From Clavelina lepadiformis (taxonomy: Eukaryota; Chordata; Ascidiacea; Aplousobranchia; Clavelinidae), in NCBI RefSeq assembly GCF_947623445.1, contig NC_135242.1:23808001-23872000 (forward strand): 64,000 nt of DNA, given 5' to 3'. Shown piece by piece: positions 11,839 to 29,173 of this stretch. Position 1 is the stretch's first letter, and each line of letters starts with the position of its first letter. The position numbers and the translations under genes are program-made. The notes under the pieces are model-generated. The model was not told where the DNA came from and did no database searches. It saw only the letters and a list, made by a program, of their open reading frames with translations.

Positions 11839-12691
11839 CACCGACGCATAGACCTTATAAAGCGTGCAGCAGATCGAAATCGGTCTCCAGTCACTCACTC
11901 AAATCGTTCATGTCACCCTCAGAGCTTTTAGGAATGAGAGTGACGCGGCTTCTGCGCCACGAATCGGGTACGGTACGGCACGACCTACAGACCTCGAACA
12001 GATCTGCAAGGAGCTTCCCCCTGGGGTCGAGATCCTTCCAAAAGCCGCTTGAGGATCGATTTCGCAACGGCGCTCACTAGCGCAACCTTCGGTAATTTTG
12101 CGAATGGTACCTTTCATGTCTTTCCAGAACGCTGAGCGAAGGGCCGCACCTCTTCGGTACCGAGCACTAGGCCGGGTCTCAGATCGGCCATCATCTCCGC
12201 GACGTTGACCCCTTCTGCGCTTCCTCTGAGATCTTGCCATCGCGCCACGGTTGAATCGGGGGACAGACACACGTTGTTCTTTCTGGGCACTCTGGGCAGT
12301 CGTCCACAGCTCCAAATCTGCGAAAAGTTTTGCAAGGTCCGACCATCCCTGATGGTAGCAATTTAAAATTGTACGGAGCGAGCAAGCCGGGCTCACTCCG
12401 GGTGATAGACTGACGAGATTTGGGGCGTCATACCGAGCCGTGTCAGTTTCCTGGTTTACCGATTGGTCGCGAGATAATCGGCGGGGAGAGCGCATGACCT
12501 CATCATTGTTATGCACATCCGCGACCGCAATTCCGTGTGTTCCGCCGACCGGGGCAGAAGAACTATCAGTAAGTCTATCAGTAGGTCTATCGGGGCAGCT
12601 CTTATCGTCTAAACTACTTAGTGAGGACCCAGTGCCGGTAGGGGGGACGTGCTCGACAGACCGCTCCAACCGATCCCGCTCGGCAAGGTAA

Positions 12692-13282
12692 CTAGATAGT
12701 AGATACCCGTTCCCAAACAATAGCAGAAAGGTCAGTCCCGCTCGATTCCCACGAAGATGGATACATCACCCCGGAGGACGACTCGCTAGGCGAGAGGTCC
12801 GACGTCGCTGGCGAAGATGGAATTGTCGGCTCGGACGACGATCCGTCGGGCGAGAGGTACGTCACTTTGGGCGAAGATGGAATTGTCGCCGCGGAAGAGG
12901 AACTGCTGGGCGAGAGGTACGTCACCTCGGGTGAAGATGGTAAGGTGTGCCCGAGGGAGTCGCTGGTGGAATTGCAACTCGACCTGCTCGACGCTTCCTC
13001 CGGGTCCGCTGATGTTGTTTGCACTCCATACAAAGCCAACTGTTGCGGAGTTAGCCTTTGCAGCCGTAGAAACGGTTGCACTGCGGTCAAAGGTGACACG
13101 CGGATCAAAGGTGACACGATCTTGTCCTTGCTCTTCTTAATGTCTGAGACTGTTTGTTTTTTGACACCATACTGATCGCAAACACTCGCAACGCTTGCCC
13201 CTTTTTCAAGCTTTTTGATCAGTTCTAGTTTCTGCATCACCGACAAGTTCACACGTTTACCTGTTTCATTTGGCTTAGACAT
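12692..13282 (-). pseudogene. Tigger-type transposase N-terminus with Ser-Pro repeat tail
   Basis: Starting at the ATG at 13282, the peptide MSKPNETGKRVNLSVMQKLE continues as a helix-turn-helix ending VCDQYGVKKQTVSDIKKSKD, the psq/CENP-B N-terminal DNA-binding fold of Tigger and Jerky transposases. After about residue 60 it changes into Ser/Pro-rich sequence built on a 20-residue repeat (PSSPxVTYLSPxxSSSxxTI), which is not part of that family. The DDE nuclease is absent. The frame is open another 68 codons upstream, but MSKP is the usual start of the family. Confidence 0.65.
12781..12960 (-). repeat. 60-bp tandem repeat, three copies, coding for a Ser-Pro 20-mer
   Basis: GGCGAGAGG starts at 12789, 12849 and 12909, an exact 60-base period. 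Because 60 is a multiple of three, the open frame is preserved in every unit. A partial fourth unit lies at about 12740-12780. Confidence 0.85.
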
Positions 13283-13384
13283 AATGCACCGTACTAAACA
13301 CAGGCAGGTTCTAACGGATTCTAAGGTGCACCGAATGAAGGCTCTTGCAGTTAGCAGTCTTGCTCTGTTAGCAGCTAACAGATT

Positions 13385-13423
13385 ACAGAGTACGCTGACA
13401 GAGTACGCTGACAGAGTACGCTG
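13385..13423. repeat. 13-bp tandem repeat, three exact copies
   Basis: ACAGAGTACGCTG occurs three times head to tail at 13385, 13398 and 13411, inside the Tigger-type element upstream of the transposase start. Confidence 0.9.
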
Positions 13424-13610
13424 ATAGATCACAATACGCTGGTATTGTGACGTTGTGAGAGACAGTTTTCTAATCGTTTTACGCATTCACGCAAGTAGCC
13501 TGGCGAATTCCAAAACAATAAAAACCGTTCTTTTGGTACATTCTTTTACTCATAGATCTGCGCATATTGAGTCCGTTAAATCCGAAGTCCGTTAAATAGA
13601 GGACTGACTG

Positions 13611-15960
13611 TATATTCGTCTGAAGCATATCTTGTAACTATAGACGTCATAAATCGAAGACGTTTACACGCATTTGTGTCCATTCGACACGCTAACAGTC
13701 AGAATAAATCGTAAACCATTAAACAAACCCGTATAACTTCCATGAGAGGAACGCAATATGATATGATATGATACAGACGTGTAGGTCATGTACCTACTAC
13801 CAACTATAGCATTACGACGAACTAGTCAGACAAGTTTATTGTGCCTTATACACGAGGTGTTTCCCTGCACAGCTCATCCGGTTGTTCTACTCCCTCTTTA
13901 CATATCACGTCACAATGTTCAATTGTCCTTTATTTTTTGCTGCATCCGGTCGTTAAAGACATCGATGCTTAAAGCGAAGGTGAAGTCAAGACTGTATATA
14001 GCAGAGTAGGGTTATGATTATATTCAGCACCAGCAATGCAATTTTATTGCATAGCGCCAGGATACTTGTACGGCTGTAAAACTACTGCCGTTGTAATTCA
14101 TTGCAATTGTGAAAAGCCAAACTCCATCCCGCTTTACCGTGCATGTTGAACATTTCGAAAATGTAAACACCACCCTGTCGAAGGGCAAAACAATATTTTG
14201 TTTGAAGTACAAACATGTTTATCAAATTTCTTCTCCAAAAACACAAAAAGCAGATATGTTTGTGGAAAAACGTTCCCTAAGTTGCCGTAAAGTTACATTT
14301 GTGTAGACATACATTGTTTATAAGTTAGGTTATAGTGGAAAGTTCACCTTCGTCACGAAAATCATTCCCATTAAGCAGAAGCCAGTGCAACACAAAGCGT
14401 GAAAAATTTTCAAGTGACTATGGCACTTCCTCAAGTGAGGTTTAACGTCCATAAACAGAGCACAGAATCTCTCAATGGAAACGAACTTAAAAAAAATAAA
14501 CAAAACAACACCGTGTTATTTGACCCAACAGAAGCAAAGTGAGGAAGAAAATAACGATCCAAAACTAGGGTATAGGCAGCAATACCAATGCCTGTGGATA
14601 ATCTACAAAGACCAGTCCAGGTCCAGACTACGTGGCGTTCTCGATTGTCGAGTTCTAAGTGACAATTCGACAATTCGCTTTCAAGCAAGGTTGGGAAACC
14701 AAGTCATGCATCATATTTATTGTTTTGCATTTTTTACTTGAAAATGAGCTATCGATCCCAAGGTTGAAAAAACGGCAAAACCGCTGAGAAAACTTGAAAC
14801 ACCATTTGAGAATGCAATCAATATGCTGTCCCTGTTTATCAAAATAATGTTTTGTTTATTTGCAAAATTTCTTCCTCAAAATCCGAGATGATTTGGAAAG
14901 TGAAACAAAACATTATAAAAACAACATAAACAACAAAACAACAACATAAAAGTAGTATAAAAAGAATTTATCAGCTAAGTCTAGTAAATAAGAATGATTA
15001 CGTAGAAAAGCTCACAACTTTATTTTCTTCTATATTTACTCTTCTCGTCTTTAAGTGCTGAGATCAAGAGTAGTGTACTAAGTTCGTGCTTTTAATCTTG
15101 AAACTAGTAGTTGTTTAGACTTTGCAATTGATAAAACTGTGGTGGTATTTGTTGTAGTCGACCTGTGGTCATTCACAAGAAGCGAGCTGAAGCAGAATAT
15201 TATTAGCTTAAGCAAATCAAACAGAATTACCTTCGCTGACCGTTTGATTCCTTGAAGAATTACCAAATAATCGAGAATCAAGATTAGAACCCAGTATAGT
15301 GCGAAATCCTCCTGCAGCCCGTATACAACCAAAACTGGATCTTGATTATAATTCTGGTACTCACCAAGGAACGAATTGTAGTTGCCTTTCTGTTGCGTCG
15401 ACTTTCAGTTTGGGGAGTTTACCACCATGTTTTTTTCATTTTTTATTTTTGCGGGTTTTACGATCTCTCATCCTCAGTGACCCAGCGGTATCATCTCGAC
15501 GCCCTCTGGCGGAATACAGCTTTATAGCTTCTGCCTCAAGTTTGACAGTTTTATCTGGAATAAAACTTGTTGAACAATGAAATCTGTGACATGCGCAATA
15601 TATGGAATGTTTCTGAGTATAGCCTATATAGTAGGCCTATGGGGAAAAAACCGATGCGTTTAAATCTCTTCATTTCAAACAGAAAAAATTTAGATCTACT
15701 TAAAAGTATATATTTTGCATGAAATCGTAAAAGACAGATAAAAGTTCATACAAATATTTCGTCGTCTCTACTCGCTTTGTTTTGTTCAGTCTACGTAACG
15801 TTAGTTCTCAGTCACTTGACAATAAATGACGTCGGTCCAGTTCTATACCACCATGTGCGTGACTGCGTAGGCATCTAACTTTATTAAGAACATTTTGGAA
15901 GTGGGCGGAAGCATTTACGTCACCAGCAGTTTACGCCAGTGACATCAGTGATAAATCTTT
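13611..15960. other. Intergenic, nothing recognised
   Basis: About 2.3 kb. Several short open frames occur but none has a recognisable motif or matching exon structure. Confidence 0.5.
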
Positions 15961-15968
15961 GCAGTCAT

Positions 15969-15975
15969 TATAAAG
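15969..15975 (+). promoter_or_regulatory. TATA-like box upstream of the collectin-like gene
   Basis: TATAAAG stands 309 bases before the start codon at 16285, next to GACGTCA-like strings. A 5' untranslated leader or leader intron would be needed between them, so the link is only plausible. Confidence 0.3.
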
Positions 15976-16284
15976 GCAGACGCTGTTGCAGAAAGGCTTT
16001 GCAGTTTTAATTAACTTCAAAAGTAGACGAGTGCAAACACTTTGCTTTAAGCTTAAAGTTAATCAAATTGCGTTTTATTTAAATGACTAAAGTGTTTGTT
16101 TTGTTGTGTTTCTGAATGTCGTATGACGTATGCTAAATACAGACCTACGTAATTTCAACAAGTAACTGTACAGAATGGGATAAAGAGATACAGATATAGA
16201 GAAAATAGCAATATTTTGAAAACAAAATAATTCATTTGTCTGACTTTAGCTGGACCGAAGTTCCTTGTCATTAAATTAACGAGC

Positions 16285-17286
16285 ATGAAACCAGCAATTT
16301 TAGTGTTTGTCTGTTTCCTTATGCTCGCTGCTCGCGCAGAGATGACAACCTTATGTCAGAGATTTGAATCTTCCGAGAGTGCTCAGGATTTCCCTGGAAG
16401 CACCAGCGAATGTACTGGGCAAACCATTTTTATCCATGGGGAGTCAGGGATACATGGAGAAGACGGAATACCTGGTGATAAAGGTGCCACTGGGGAACGG
16501 GGCCGAGATGGTCCGCAAGGTGACAAAGGGGATTCCGGAATTGTCGATGAAGATCTTCTCCGCAGAGAAATTAGAAGCGCGATGAAAGATTTGAAACTAA
16601 GTTCGTATTTCGCTGGTCCTAATACTTTTGATTTTCAGATCAGATAATTAATGAAATAGGCAATGGGAGGTGACATGGGCTGATGTCCAAATAAAATGCT
16701 TTGTACCTGATAGCTGAGGTTTATTCTTGCAGGCTCCTGCTTAAACAACTTATATTACAACGGGTCCTGCGTCAACTTATCCATTTTTAACGACGAAAGA
16801 TCCGAAATGACTGCCGAAAGCTATTGTTTGGACGTTGGTGGTGAAATGACAGAGATTTCAAACCAAGCCATGGTTGACGACATCACCGACTATTATAGTT
16901 CCTTGTTGGGTAACTCAGTCGAAAGTTGGGTGAAGCTGGAAGAGAAAGTACGTGAATTACATAGACAAAAGCTAACTAATTCAATTTTGTAAGGAAGTAT
17001 ATTTGTAATTTTGAAACAGCTTGTGTCTGACTGTGCTTACAAGCTACAGCTAATCACGTCCAAAAATGTTGAAGTAAGTTTTTTTTATTTCATTTTGCAG
17101 CCCGGAACGCCAGCTGCATTAGTGCCTCGACAAAAGATGAAAAATTGGGGCGATTTGGGAGAAAGAATATATCCGCAAGAGATATACTCAAGCGGAGACT
17201 ATGTTGTCATCACAAACTTTGTAGCTGGGAAGAACGCTAACGCCATTTTATGTTCATTTGCACCTGCACAGTTTTTTATCAATTAA
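16285..17286 (+). CDS. Collectin-like protein: signal peptide, collagen stalk, C-type-lectin-like domain
   Basis: Predicted secreted pattern-recognition protein. Exons 16285-16600, 16733-16947, 17020-17073 and 17101-17286 give 256 codons in frame. Residues 1-18 are a signal peptide (MKPAILVFVCFLMLAARA). From about residue 52 there are 12 uninterrupted Gly-X-Y triplets (GESGIHGEDGIPGDKG and on). A short charged helix (DEDLLRREIRSAMKDLK) matches the neck of collectins. The C-terminal part has SCLNNLYYNGSC, then YCLDVGGEMTEI, SWVKLEEK and ILCSF, the spacing of a C-type-lectin-like fold. EPN or QPD sugar-binding triplets and the WND motif are absent, so canonical calcium-dependent sugar binding is doubtful. 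The order collagen-neck-lectin is that of collectins; the lectin domain is divergent and its assignment moderate. Confidence 0.75.
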
Positions 17287-19693
17287 TTAACTTATTATTG
17301 CCGTGAATTGCGTTCAACAGCTCTGTTAAACTCAGTAACTATACAACCATACACTTTCGCTCGTGTTAAGTCAAGTCAATGTTTGTAGTGTTTTTTCATA
17401 CTGTAGTTGTGGATATAGCTTACTACATAAATTTTGTTACGGACCTGGAATTATGTCTGGTTTAAGTACAAACAGAACTCGTTTGGCGAAAAGTATCTAT
17501 CGGCAGGTTTGTTGTATCTCCGCGCGTTTTGTCACTTGTATGCAAACAAGGTTTTCACTTGGACAACTGTATAAGCTGAATATAAGCTAACAAGCTATAG
17601 GGAAGCTCGAAACCAACAAATTCCAAACCTGCCGAAAAGTGGTTTAAGTCACTTTTAGCAAGCAATGTACAGATACGTTTAAAGCTGCAGATCCTACATC
17701 TGAGAAGGAGATTGCGATGAGACATTTCTACACACGTCCCTCCATCGGCGATACCGTTTGCCTGTTTTTGTTAATTATTATGAATAGAGTATTTTTAAAG
17801 GAATAACTTTTGGACTTATTCATTTTTAATAGTTTTAGTAAGTCACTTGTCAAAATAAGTGGCACTTAACCCAATAACAGGTCTATTTCCGGGTTATTAA
17901 ATGTGTGGGTTACAAACTTTGCCGCAGGCTTACACAATAAGTTTTCTCTTACAATAGCGAAAGCCAACCTCAAAATGTTTTTATATGAGATATAAGAGCC
18001 ATTAATATTAAGTAATAAATTAAGACGGCCATTATACCAACATGTCAAATGCTGTCGCCAGTAGGTTTTGGAATGATTGATAGCCTAGTTGATAATGAGA
18101 GCCGTGTTACAGTTTTTGTGTCGGAAGACAAGTTGTAAACTTAAGTAGCCTACTTGAGTATACACAGACCGCGTTTTTTGGCGAGTGATTTCGGTACAAG
18201 AAACGCTTTATTTATTCAAATCATAGTCTATAGCCTAAACATTACAAGATGTTTGCTTTGTAGACCTACTTCCGTTAATTCATTTCTTTTTTGCAGAAAC
18301 AGAATTCAGAACAGAAAAGTCGGCAAAAGAGTGGCGATAGAAATTAAAACAAGCAAATTTTTTTAATTCACATGAACGAGTAAATAAATGAGACAACTGA
18401 ACTTAAGATATAATGAGAATAATCTTCAGATGAAATTATTTAGCTTTAAAATATAACTTGGGCCTATACAAAAATTAGTAAAAGTAGTCGTTTTTTTTTT
18501 GCAATATTTGTTCGCCAGCCTTTGTTTGTCCACTTTAGGCTACTTTTGTGAAATTGGCGAATAATGTTGGTCAGACATTGTTACTTAGCAAGCTTGGCTA
18601 AGGTTGTAACTACAGCGGTGCCAAACCAACAAAATATTAAAACTGCCATTACATCTTTTCTAAATTTGAAGACATACACTTGAACTGACTCGAATCTGAA
18701 AAAAAGATTTTCTTTTACGACGAAAAAAATTCCTGCACTATATAGGCCTGCCATAGCGCACAAATCCATATGTTAGGCTACTGCTAAACTCACATCAATT
18801 AAAGTAAAAAATAATTTTGAAATAGATTCAAGAAACAAAAAACCTGCTAGGCCGGATCACGTTGCCTTAAGTTTGTTTATAGCCGGGCTTAAGTTAACTA
18901 AGAATATTCAATTAGCCTACGCGCAAAAACTACAATAAGTGATAATAATACAAGTAAAAATTACAATAAGTTAGAGAAAAATGCATAAAAGAAGTTGCAG
19001 CTTTTGCTAACTGGAGTCTTTGCCAAAATCTCTCATTTTTCGTTTCTGTTTGAAGATGCTCTTGTCAGAAATTTTATCAAATTAAGAAGTATTGGATAGT
19101 ACTTCGCTAATTAGTTCGATTTATGCCTTGAGAATTTCTACGGGGTCTGATTTTTAATAAAGGAGGAAATCTCTTCCCAGGTAACACTAAGTCAGCATTT
19201 AAATGAGCAAGTAGCTCTTAAAAAACAACAATTAGTAAGTATTGCACCATACGGACACAGTCACCTAACTACGAAGTCAGGCGGTGCAAACACAAAGTCA
19301 GGTACCGGGATATATGTCGGTGTAGAGTAGACTAAAGCAGATTTCCGCTCTCTTTCACCGCTAGCTTCGATTGCCAATCTTTTTTGGACTGCGCCCGCCC
19401 ATAGATATCTAATATCGTTCGTCTTATCTCGTTGACCTTCTGGTGACGTCATTCGACCATTGTAACCTTATGTGACGTGGCTCCAACCGCCATAACTTCA
19501 AGCAATATTTTAATCGCTATTATTAATTATGCTTTAAAAAAGTTAAAGTTTAATATTTTATAACTAAATAAAAGTGATTTAAAGATTTAAAATTTTTTCT
19601 TCTTGTCCCACCCTTACAATGTGCTCTTTGGCGCCACCTAACAACTTTGCCATCACTTTTGCACGTGGTGAACATCTGCAGTTATTTTGCAAG
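17287..19693. other. Intergenic, dyskerin promoter side
   Basis: About 2.4 kb of AT-rich spacer. No gene was recognised. The last 250 bases before the dyskerin start are less AT-rich and contain TGACGTCA at about 19443 and TGACGTGG at about 19472, CRE-like strings that could belong to its promoter. This is suggestive only. Confidence 0.4.
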
Positions 19694-25799
<6,106 letters not shown>

Positions 25800-26087
25800 A
25801 CGAAAACCAAGATTTCAAAGTTTCCCGAGGAAGACACTTTGTTATGATCATGAACTCAAATATTTGGCTGAGTCCTGCTCTTGCCAATTTGTCAATCGTG
25901 TCACTGCCAAAGCGTTTTTATTGGTGCCATGGTGGGAAATGTTTTAAAGATATTTTGACTTACTTTGCGCTTGTAACTGCCCAACTTTTTTTACAAACAA
26001 AACCATCATAAAACAGATTATGACGCAGTAGTCTCTGCTTCATGCGAAGCGTTGTAATGCCCGGGCTTTTCTGGACAAAAGTAGCAA

Positions 26088-26093
26088 AATAAA
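26088..26093 (+). terminator. Poly(A) signal candidate, dyskerin
   Basis: AATAAA about 290 bases after the dyskerin stop codon. Confidence 0.4.
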
Positions 26094-27346
26094 TTTCGGT
26101 GCCAGGTCAAAAAACTGGCGTTAGTCGCTGGAATGCCGTTCAACATGGCCATTAAGATTTGGCTCCCAACATGAATTGCTTAATTATTTTTCACAAGCTT
26201 TCTACCAGAAGTAGTCGAGTATCATTTACATCACAACCAACGCTGCCTTTTCGGTCGGAATGTAAGTGACAGCTCTGTCTGAATCTATGTGCTTATTAGA
26301 AAGTTGAATATCAGTCACTTTGTCGCAACCATGTATGTGTCGTTTTGAATTCCCTATTGATCGAGAAAAACCCAGCGTCGATTTTAGGTATAAGTACAAC
26401 ACGGAATCAGATTCCAACCAACTGTCGTGTACTGTACTCACACTGCTTATGGTTCAACGCAGACTTTGACTAAGTGGGTTCCATAAAAGACGGTTAAAGA
26501 TCGCAACAGTACAGCAATGTCGTGTGATAGCCAATCCAATTATTATTAAAGAGCACTAATATCACTTGTCGGATAGAAGTTTTTGCTGTGGGCAACTGTC
26601 CCATGCCCCTCCTTCACTACGTCATAGTGACGTCAGTCGTACTTACCGGCCAGACTGCATATTTGTCGATATTCCAGTAGCAGCCGTGGGGACTAAAGCA
26701 CGTCTTTGCCGCTCAACGTATGCATAGGGGGGCGGTACGGTTAGTACTTTTGGAAAAATACTGGATCTTTGTGACGAATTACTTTTTCAAGAAATTTAAG
26801 TCGGTCCCAGTACTCGTTACTTTTTACGTGGTAATTTTCAAAAATGCACGTTTATTAATCCTTCATACTAATTTGAGCAACTGTTGATTTTTTTGATCTA
26901 GAAATGTCAAGTAAAATTGCGAACGAGTAACGTCACATATGTTTTGCACAATAACCTTTACCTGGGGCATAATAGCGGCAAACAGACCATTTGCAGCAGC
27001 ATTTTTACACAAACAGTACCGAACTACTTTTTTAAAATAATACCGGAACCGTTGGTACATTTATTGCCGAGTACCCGAACCGTTACCGACGGTACTTTCA
27101 AAGTTAAGACTGACCGTATGTGTCGCCGTGATCATGTTAAGTTTTGATTCTGTTAAGTTTTTTCTGACGCTTCTCAACCGGAACTCGAGGAAATGCAGCA
27201 AAAAATTTAACCGAAATAAAAAATATATCGGTAGTAGACTAAGTCGCATCCTCGCTAATTTGTTCCGAAACTGATAAGGAAATTGGTCAACTGCGCATTG
27301 CAAAAGTACGATATTTATGTCCGCCGCACAGTATGCGAAGATAGCA
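26094..27346. other. Intergenic, repeat-like but unbounded
   Basis: No gene seen. Around 26735-26755 (GGTACGGTTAGTAC) and 27065-27100 (AACCGTTACCGACGGTAC) are similar strings in opposite orientation, perhaps the ends of a degraded short element, but no target duplication could be found. Confidence 0.35.
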
Positions 27347-27398
27347 GTTCAGCCCAGTGGCGTAGCCAGAAAAACATTTTTGGGTTGGTTGCAAATAA

Positions 27399-29006
27399 CA
27401 CTGGTCAACAGCCAATTTGCTTCTGAAACGAATGAGGTCAATCTTGGCTAATTTGGGGTCACTGATCTCGAATATCAACTTTAAATTTGTTGATTAGCTC
27501 TAGTTTTTGAGATATGGCACCATGCCAAAATGTGCTTTACTTGCTAACGCGGAAAGAAGTGTGCGTTTATCTGTTGTAGTTTGCATCTGCCAGATAGAGT
27601 TGGGCACTTAATATATTTGTTTGAAGGTAGATGACGTTTCTATTCATATTATTTTTTATTTTGACGTATGTTTGAGTTGGGTTGTTTGCTTGCTTCATGT
27701 GTGTAGTCTGAACTGCTCTTTCTGCAGATGCCACGTAAATGCATAAAAAATGCAGACAATTTCTACTAGATTTGTGGTGAAATAACTTTTTCTTCACAAA
27801 AGTGAAGTATAACGGCTGTGGTCAGGAAAACAAACCTTGTATTCAACTTGTATTTTGGATATAAAGTTGGTGATCAGGACAAGAGTTGGGCCCCTAACAT
27901 ATGCTGTAACTCCTGTGGTGCAAATCTTTGGCAATGGCTAAACGGAAAAAGAAAATGTATGCCCTTTGCTGTTCCAATGGTTTTGAGAGAACCTACTGAC
28001 CACATTAGCGATTGCTACTTTTGCACGACCCCCCACCCCCCGGTTTGTAAAGGTTTGTCGAGAAAGAAGAAGCAAAGTATTCAATACACAAATATTCCAT
28101 CAGCAATTCGTCCCGTACCGCATGGAGAATTACTTCCTGTTCCTGAGGTACCTAAAGAATTCACGTTACGTTGAAACACTATCTTCCAAAGAACCACACC
28201 TTATAACTCAAAAGAAATTGCACTATCTTATCCGGGATTTGGAACTACCAAAAGTTAAATCAGAAATTTAGACTTCAGCTCTAGACTACAGCAATGGAAT
28301 CTTCTGGCAGAATCATCATCTTCGAAGACGGTAAATTTGATCAAGTGTTATTTGACAAAGAGAAAATTGCATGGGAAGCGTTTAAGTTGCTGGCCACAAA
28401 ATTCTTGGGGAACAAAAGAGCTGACAACTACACGGAATTGGTGTAAATCTCATTAAAGCATACAGATGCATGGAGTGCAATATGTCACTGAAGATACACT
28501 TTTTGGACTCGCACCTGGATTTTTTCTACCAAACTGTGGAGATGTCAGTGATTAGCATGGTGAGCGATTTCACCAATGCATATCTGCAATGCAAAAGAGG
28601 TACCATGGAAAACAAAATCAATCAATGCTTGCTCACTTTTGCAGGATGATATGTAGGGATGCTCCATTAACCGTATACGAGTTACAGGACAAAAGGAATA
28701 TAACAGATAAAATAGATTAGAAATTCATATTTGGAAAGTGGCAGTTATTTGTTGCATATGCTATGCTGAAATATAAACGCATGCAATTATTACACTGTTT
28801 GTACATTGTTACTGTTGTGTTCAATAAAGTGCACCAAGGCTTGCCATATATAGATTAACATACAAAAATGAAAATTTTTTTATCTTTTAAACTAGAGCTA
28901 ATCAGCAATTTTAACCGACATTTTTGGATTCAGCGTCCAAAAATACATAAGAATCAATTGTTTTCTTAACGGAAGCAAAAAATTTTTGAAAAATTGTTGA
29001 CCAGTG
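27399..29006 (+). mobile_element. CACTG-ended DNA transposon (CACTA/EnSpm-like) nested in the MITE
   Basis: Perfect 12-bp terminal inverted repeats CACTGGTCAACA (27399-27410) and TGTTGACCAGTG (28995-29006) are flanked by TAA on both sides, a 3-bp target duplication. A second pair, GATTAGCTCTAGTTT (27492-27506) and its exact complement (28889-28903), lies subterminally. The CACTG start and 3-bp duplication are features of the CACTA/EnSpm superfamily. The inside holds pieces of a transposon protein family common in invertebrate genomes. Superfamily assignment is inferred from ends only. Confidence 0.7.
27818..28630 (+). pseudogene. Broken transposase-like protein of the CACTG element
   Basis: 27818-28174 reads FNLYFGYKVGDQDKSWAPNI, CCNSCGANLWQWLNGKRK, MPFAVPMVLREPTDH, SDCYFC and IPSAIRPVPHGELLPVPEVP, matching from memory a long protein family found in many copies in insect, hydra and other invertebrate genomes. 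Further on, HYLIRDLELPKVKSE (28220s), AWEAFKLLATKFLGNKRADN (28360s) and CNMSLKIHFLDSHLDFFYQT (28470s) match later parts of the same family, but in changing frames and with several hundred middle residues missing. This is an internally deleted, inactive copy. Cys pairs in the N-terminal part suggest a zinc-binding unit. Confidence 0.7.
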
Positions 29007-29173
29007 TAATTGGTGGGTTCAAGGGAACTATACAATACAATATAGGCATATAGGCTACAAACTTTATTATATTTCTAACAAATGGCTCAACTTCGGAATC
29101 CAAACTTTGAAAATTTGGGGGAGGGCCATGGCCCTTTTCGCCCCCCCCCCCCGGCTACGCCTATGGTCTGGCC

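Larger units (their letters stand above)
11308..12720 (-). mobile_element. Non-LTR retrotransposon (LINE) fragment, reverse-transcriptase part
   Basis: On the minus strand, 11880-12060 translates as GFWKDLDPRGKLLADLFEV then VTLIPKSSEGDMNDLSE, followed in another frame by WRPISICCTLYKVYASV. After the insertion at 11587-11838 it resumes as IARRIQRWAVDGG, SPEQKGFVP and LVVSYLDIRNAFGSVRHE. This is the order of reverse-transcriptase blocks 0 to motif A of R2/NeSL-type LINEs, and the Asp of motif A is present. Upstream (12100-12300) is a basic Arg-rich segment of the sort that precedes the RT in these elements. The frame changes at least twice, the catalytic YxDD block and the 3' end are absent, so the copy is dead. 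Clade assignment is tentative. Confidence 0.7.
11160..13610 (-). mobile_element. Tigger/pogo-type DNA transposon, decayed and composite
   Basis: The ends are inverted copies of each other: the left reads GTCAACCCTCGATTTAACGG (11162 on) and the reverse of the right end (13587-13608) reads GTCAGTCCTCTATTTAACGG. This is the CCTCGATTTAACGGA style of terminal repeat known from Tigger elements. Extra GTCCGTT repeats lie just inside both ends. A TA follows the right end as expected, but the left flank is too worn to show the target duplication. Inside, on the minus strand, are the N-terminal helix-turn-helix of a Tigger/CENP-B-like transposase and then retrotransposon reverse-transcriptase sequence instead of the expected DDE domain. 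Confidence 0.72.
27355..29165. mobile_element. Outer MITE interrupted by a DNA transposon
   Basis: The ends are CAGTGGCGTAGCC on the left and, reversed, CATAGGCGTAGCC on the right. The flanks GTTCAGCC (27347-27354) and GTCTGGCC (29166-29173) agree at five of eight positions, compatible with a worn 8-bp target duplication. Without the 1.6-kb inner element the outer element would be about 200 bases, a normal MITE size. Confidence 0.6.

Noticed and set aside
26735-27100. GGTACGGTTAGTAC and a similar inverted string, considered as a MITE.
   Set aside because: The similarity is partial and no target duplication was found at either end.
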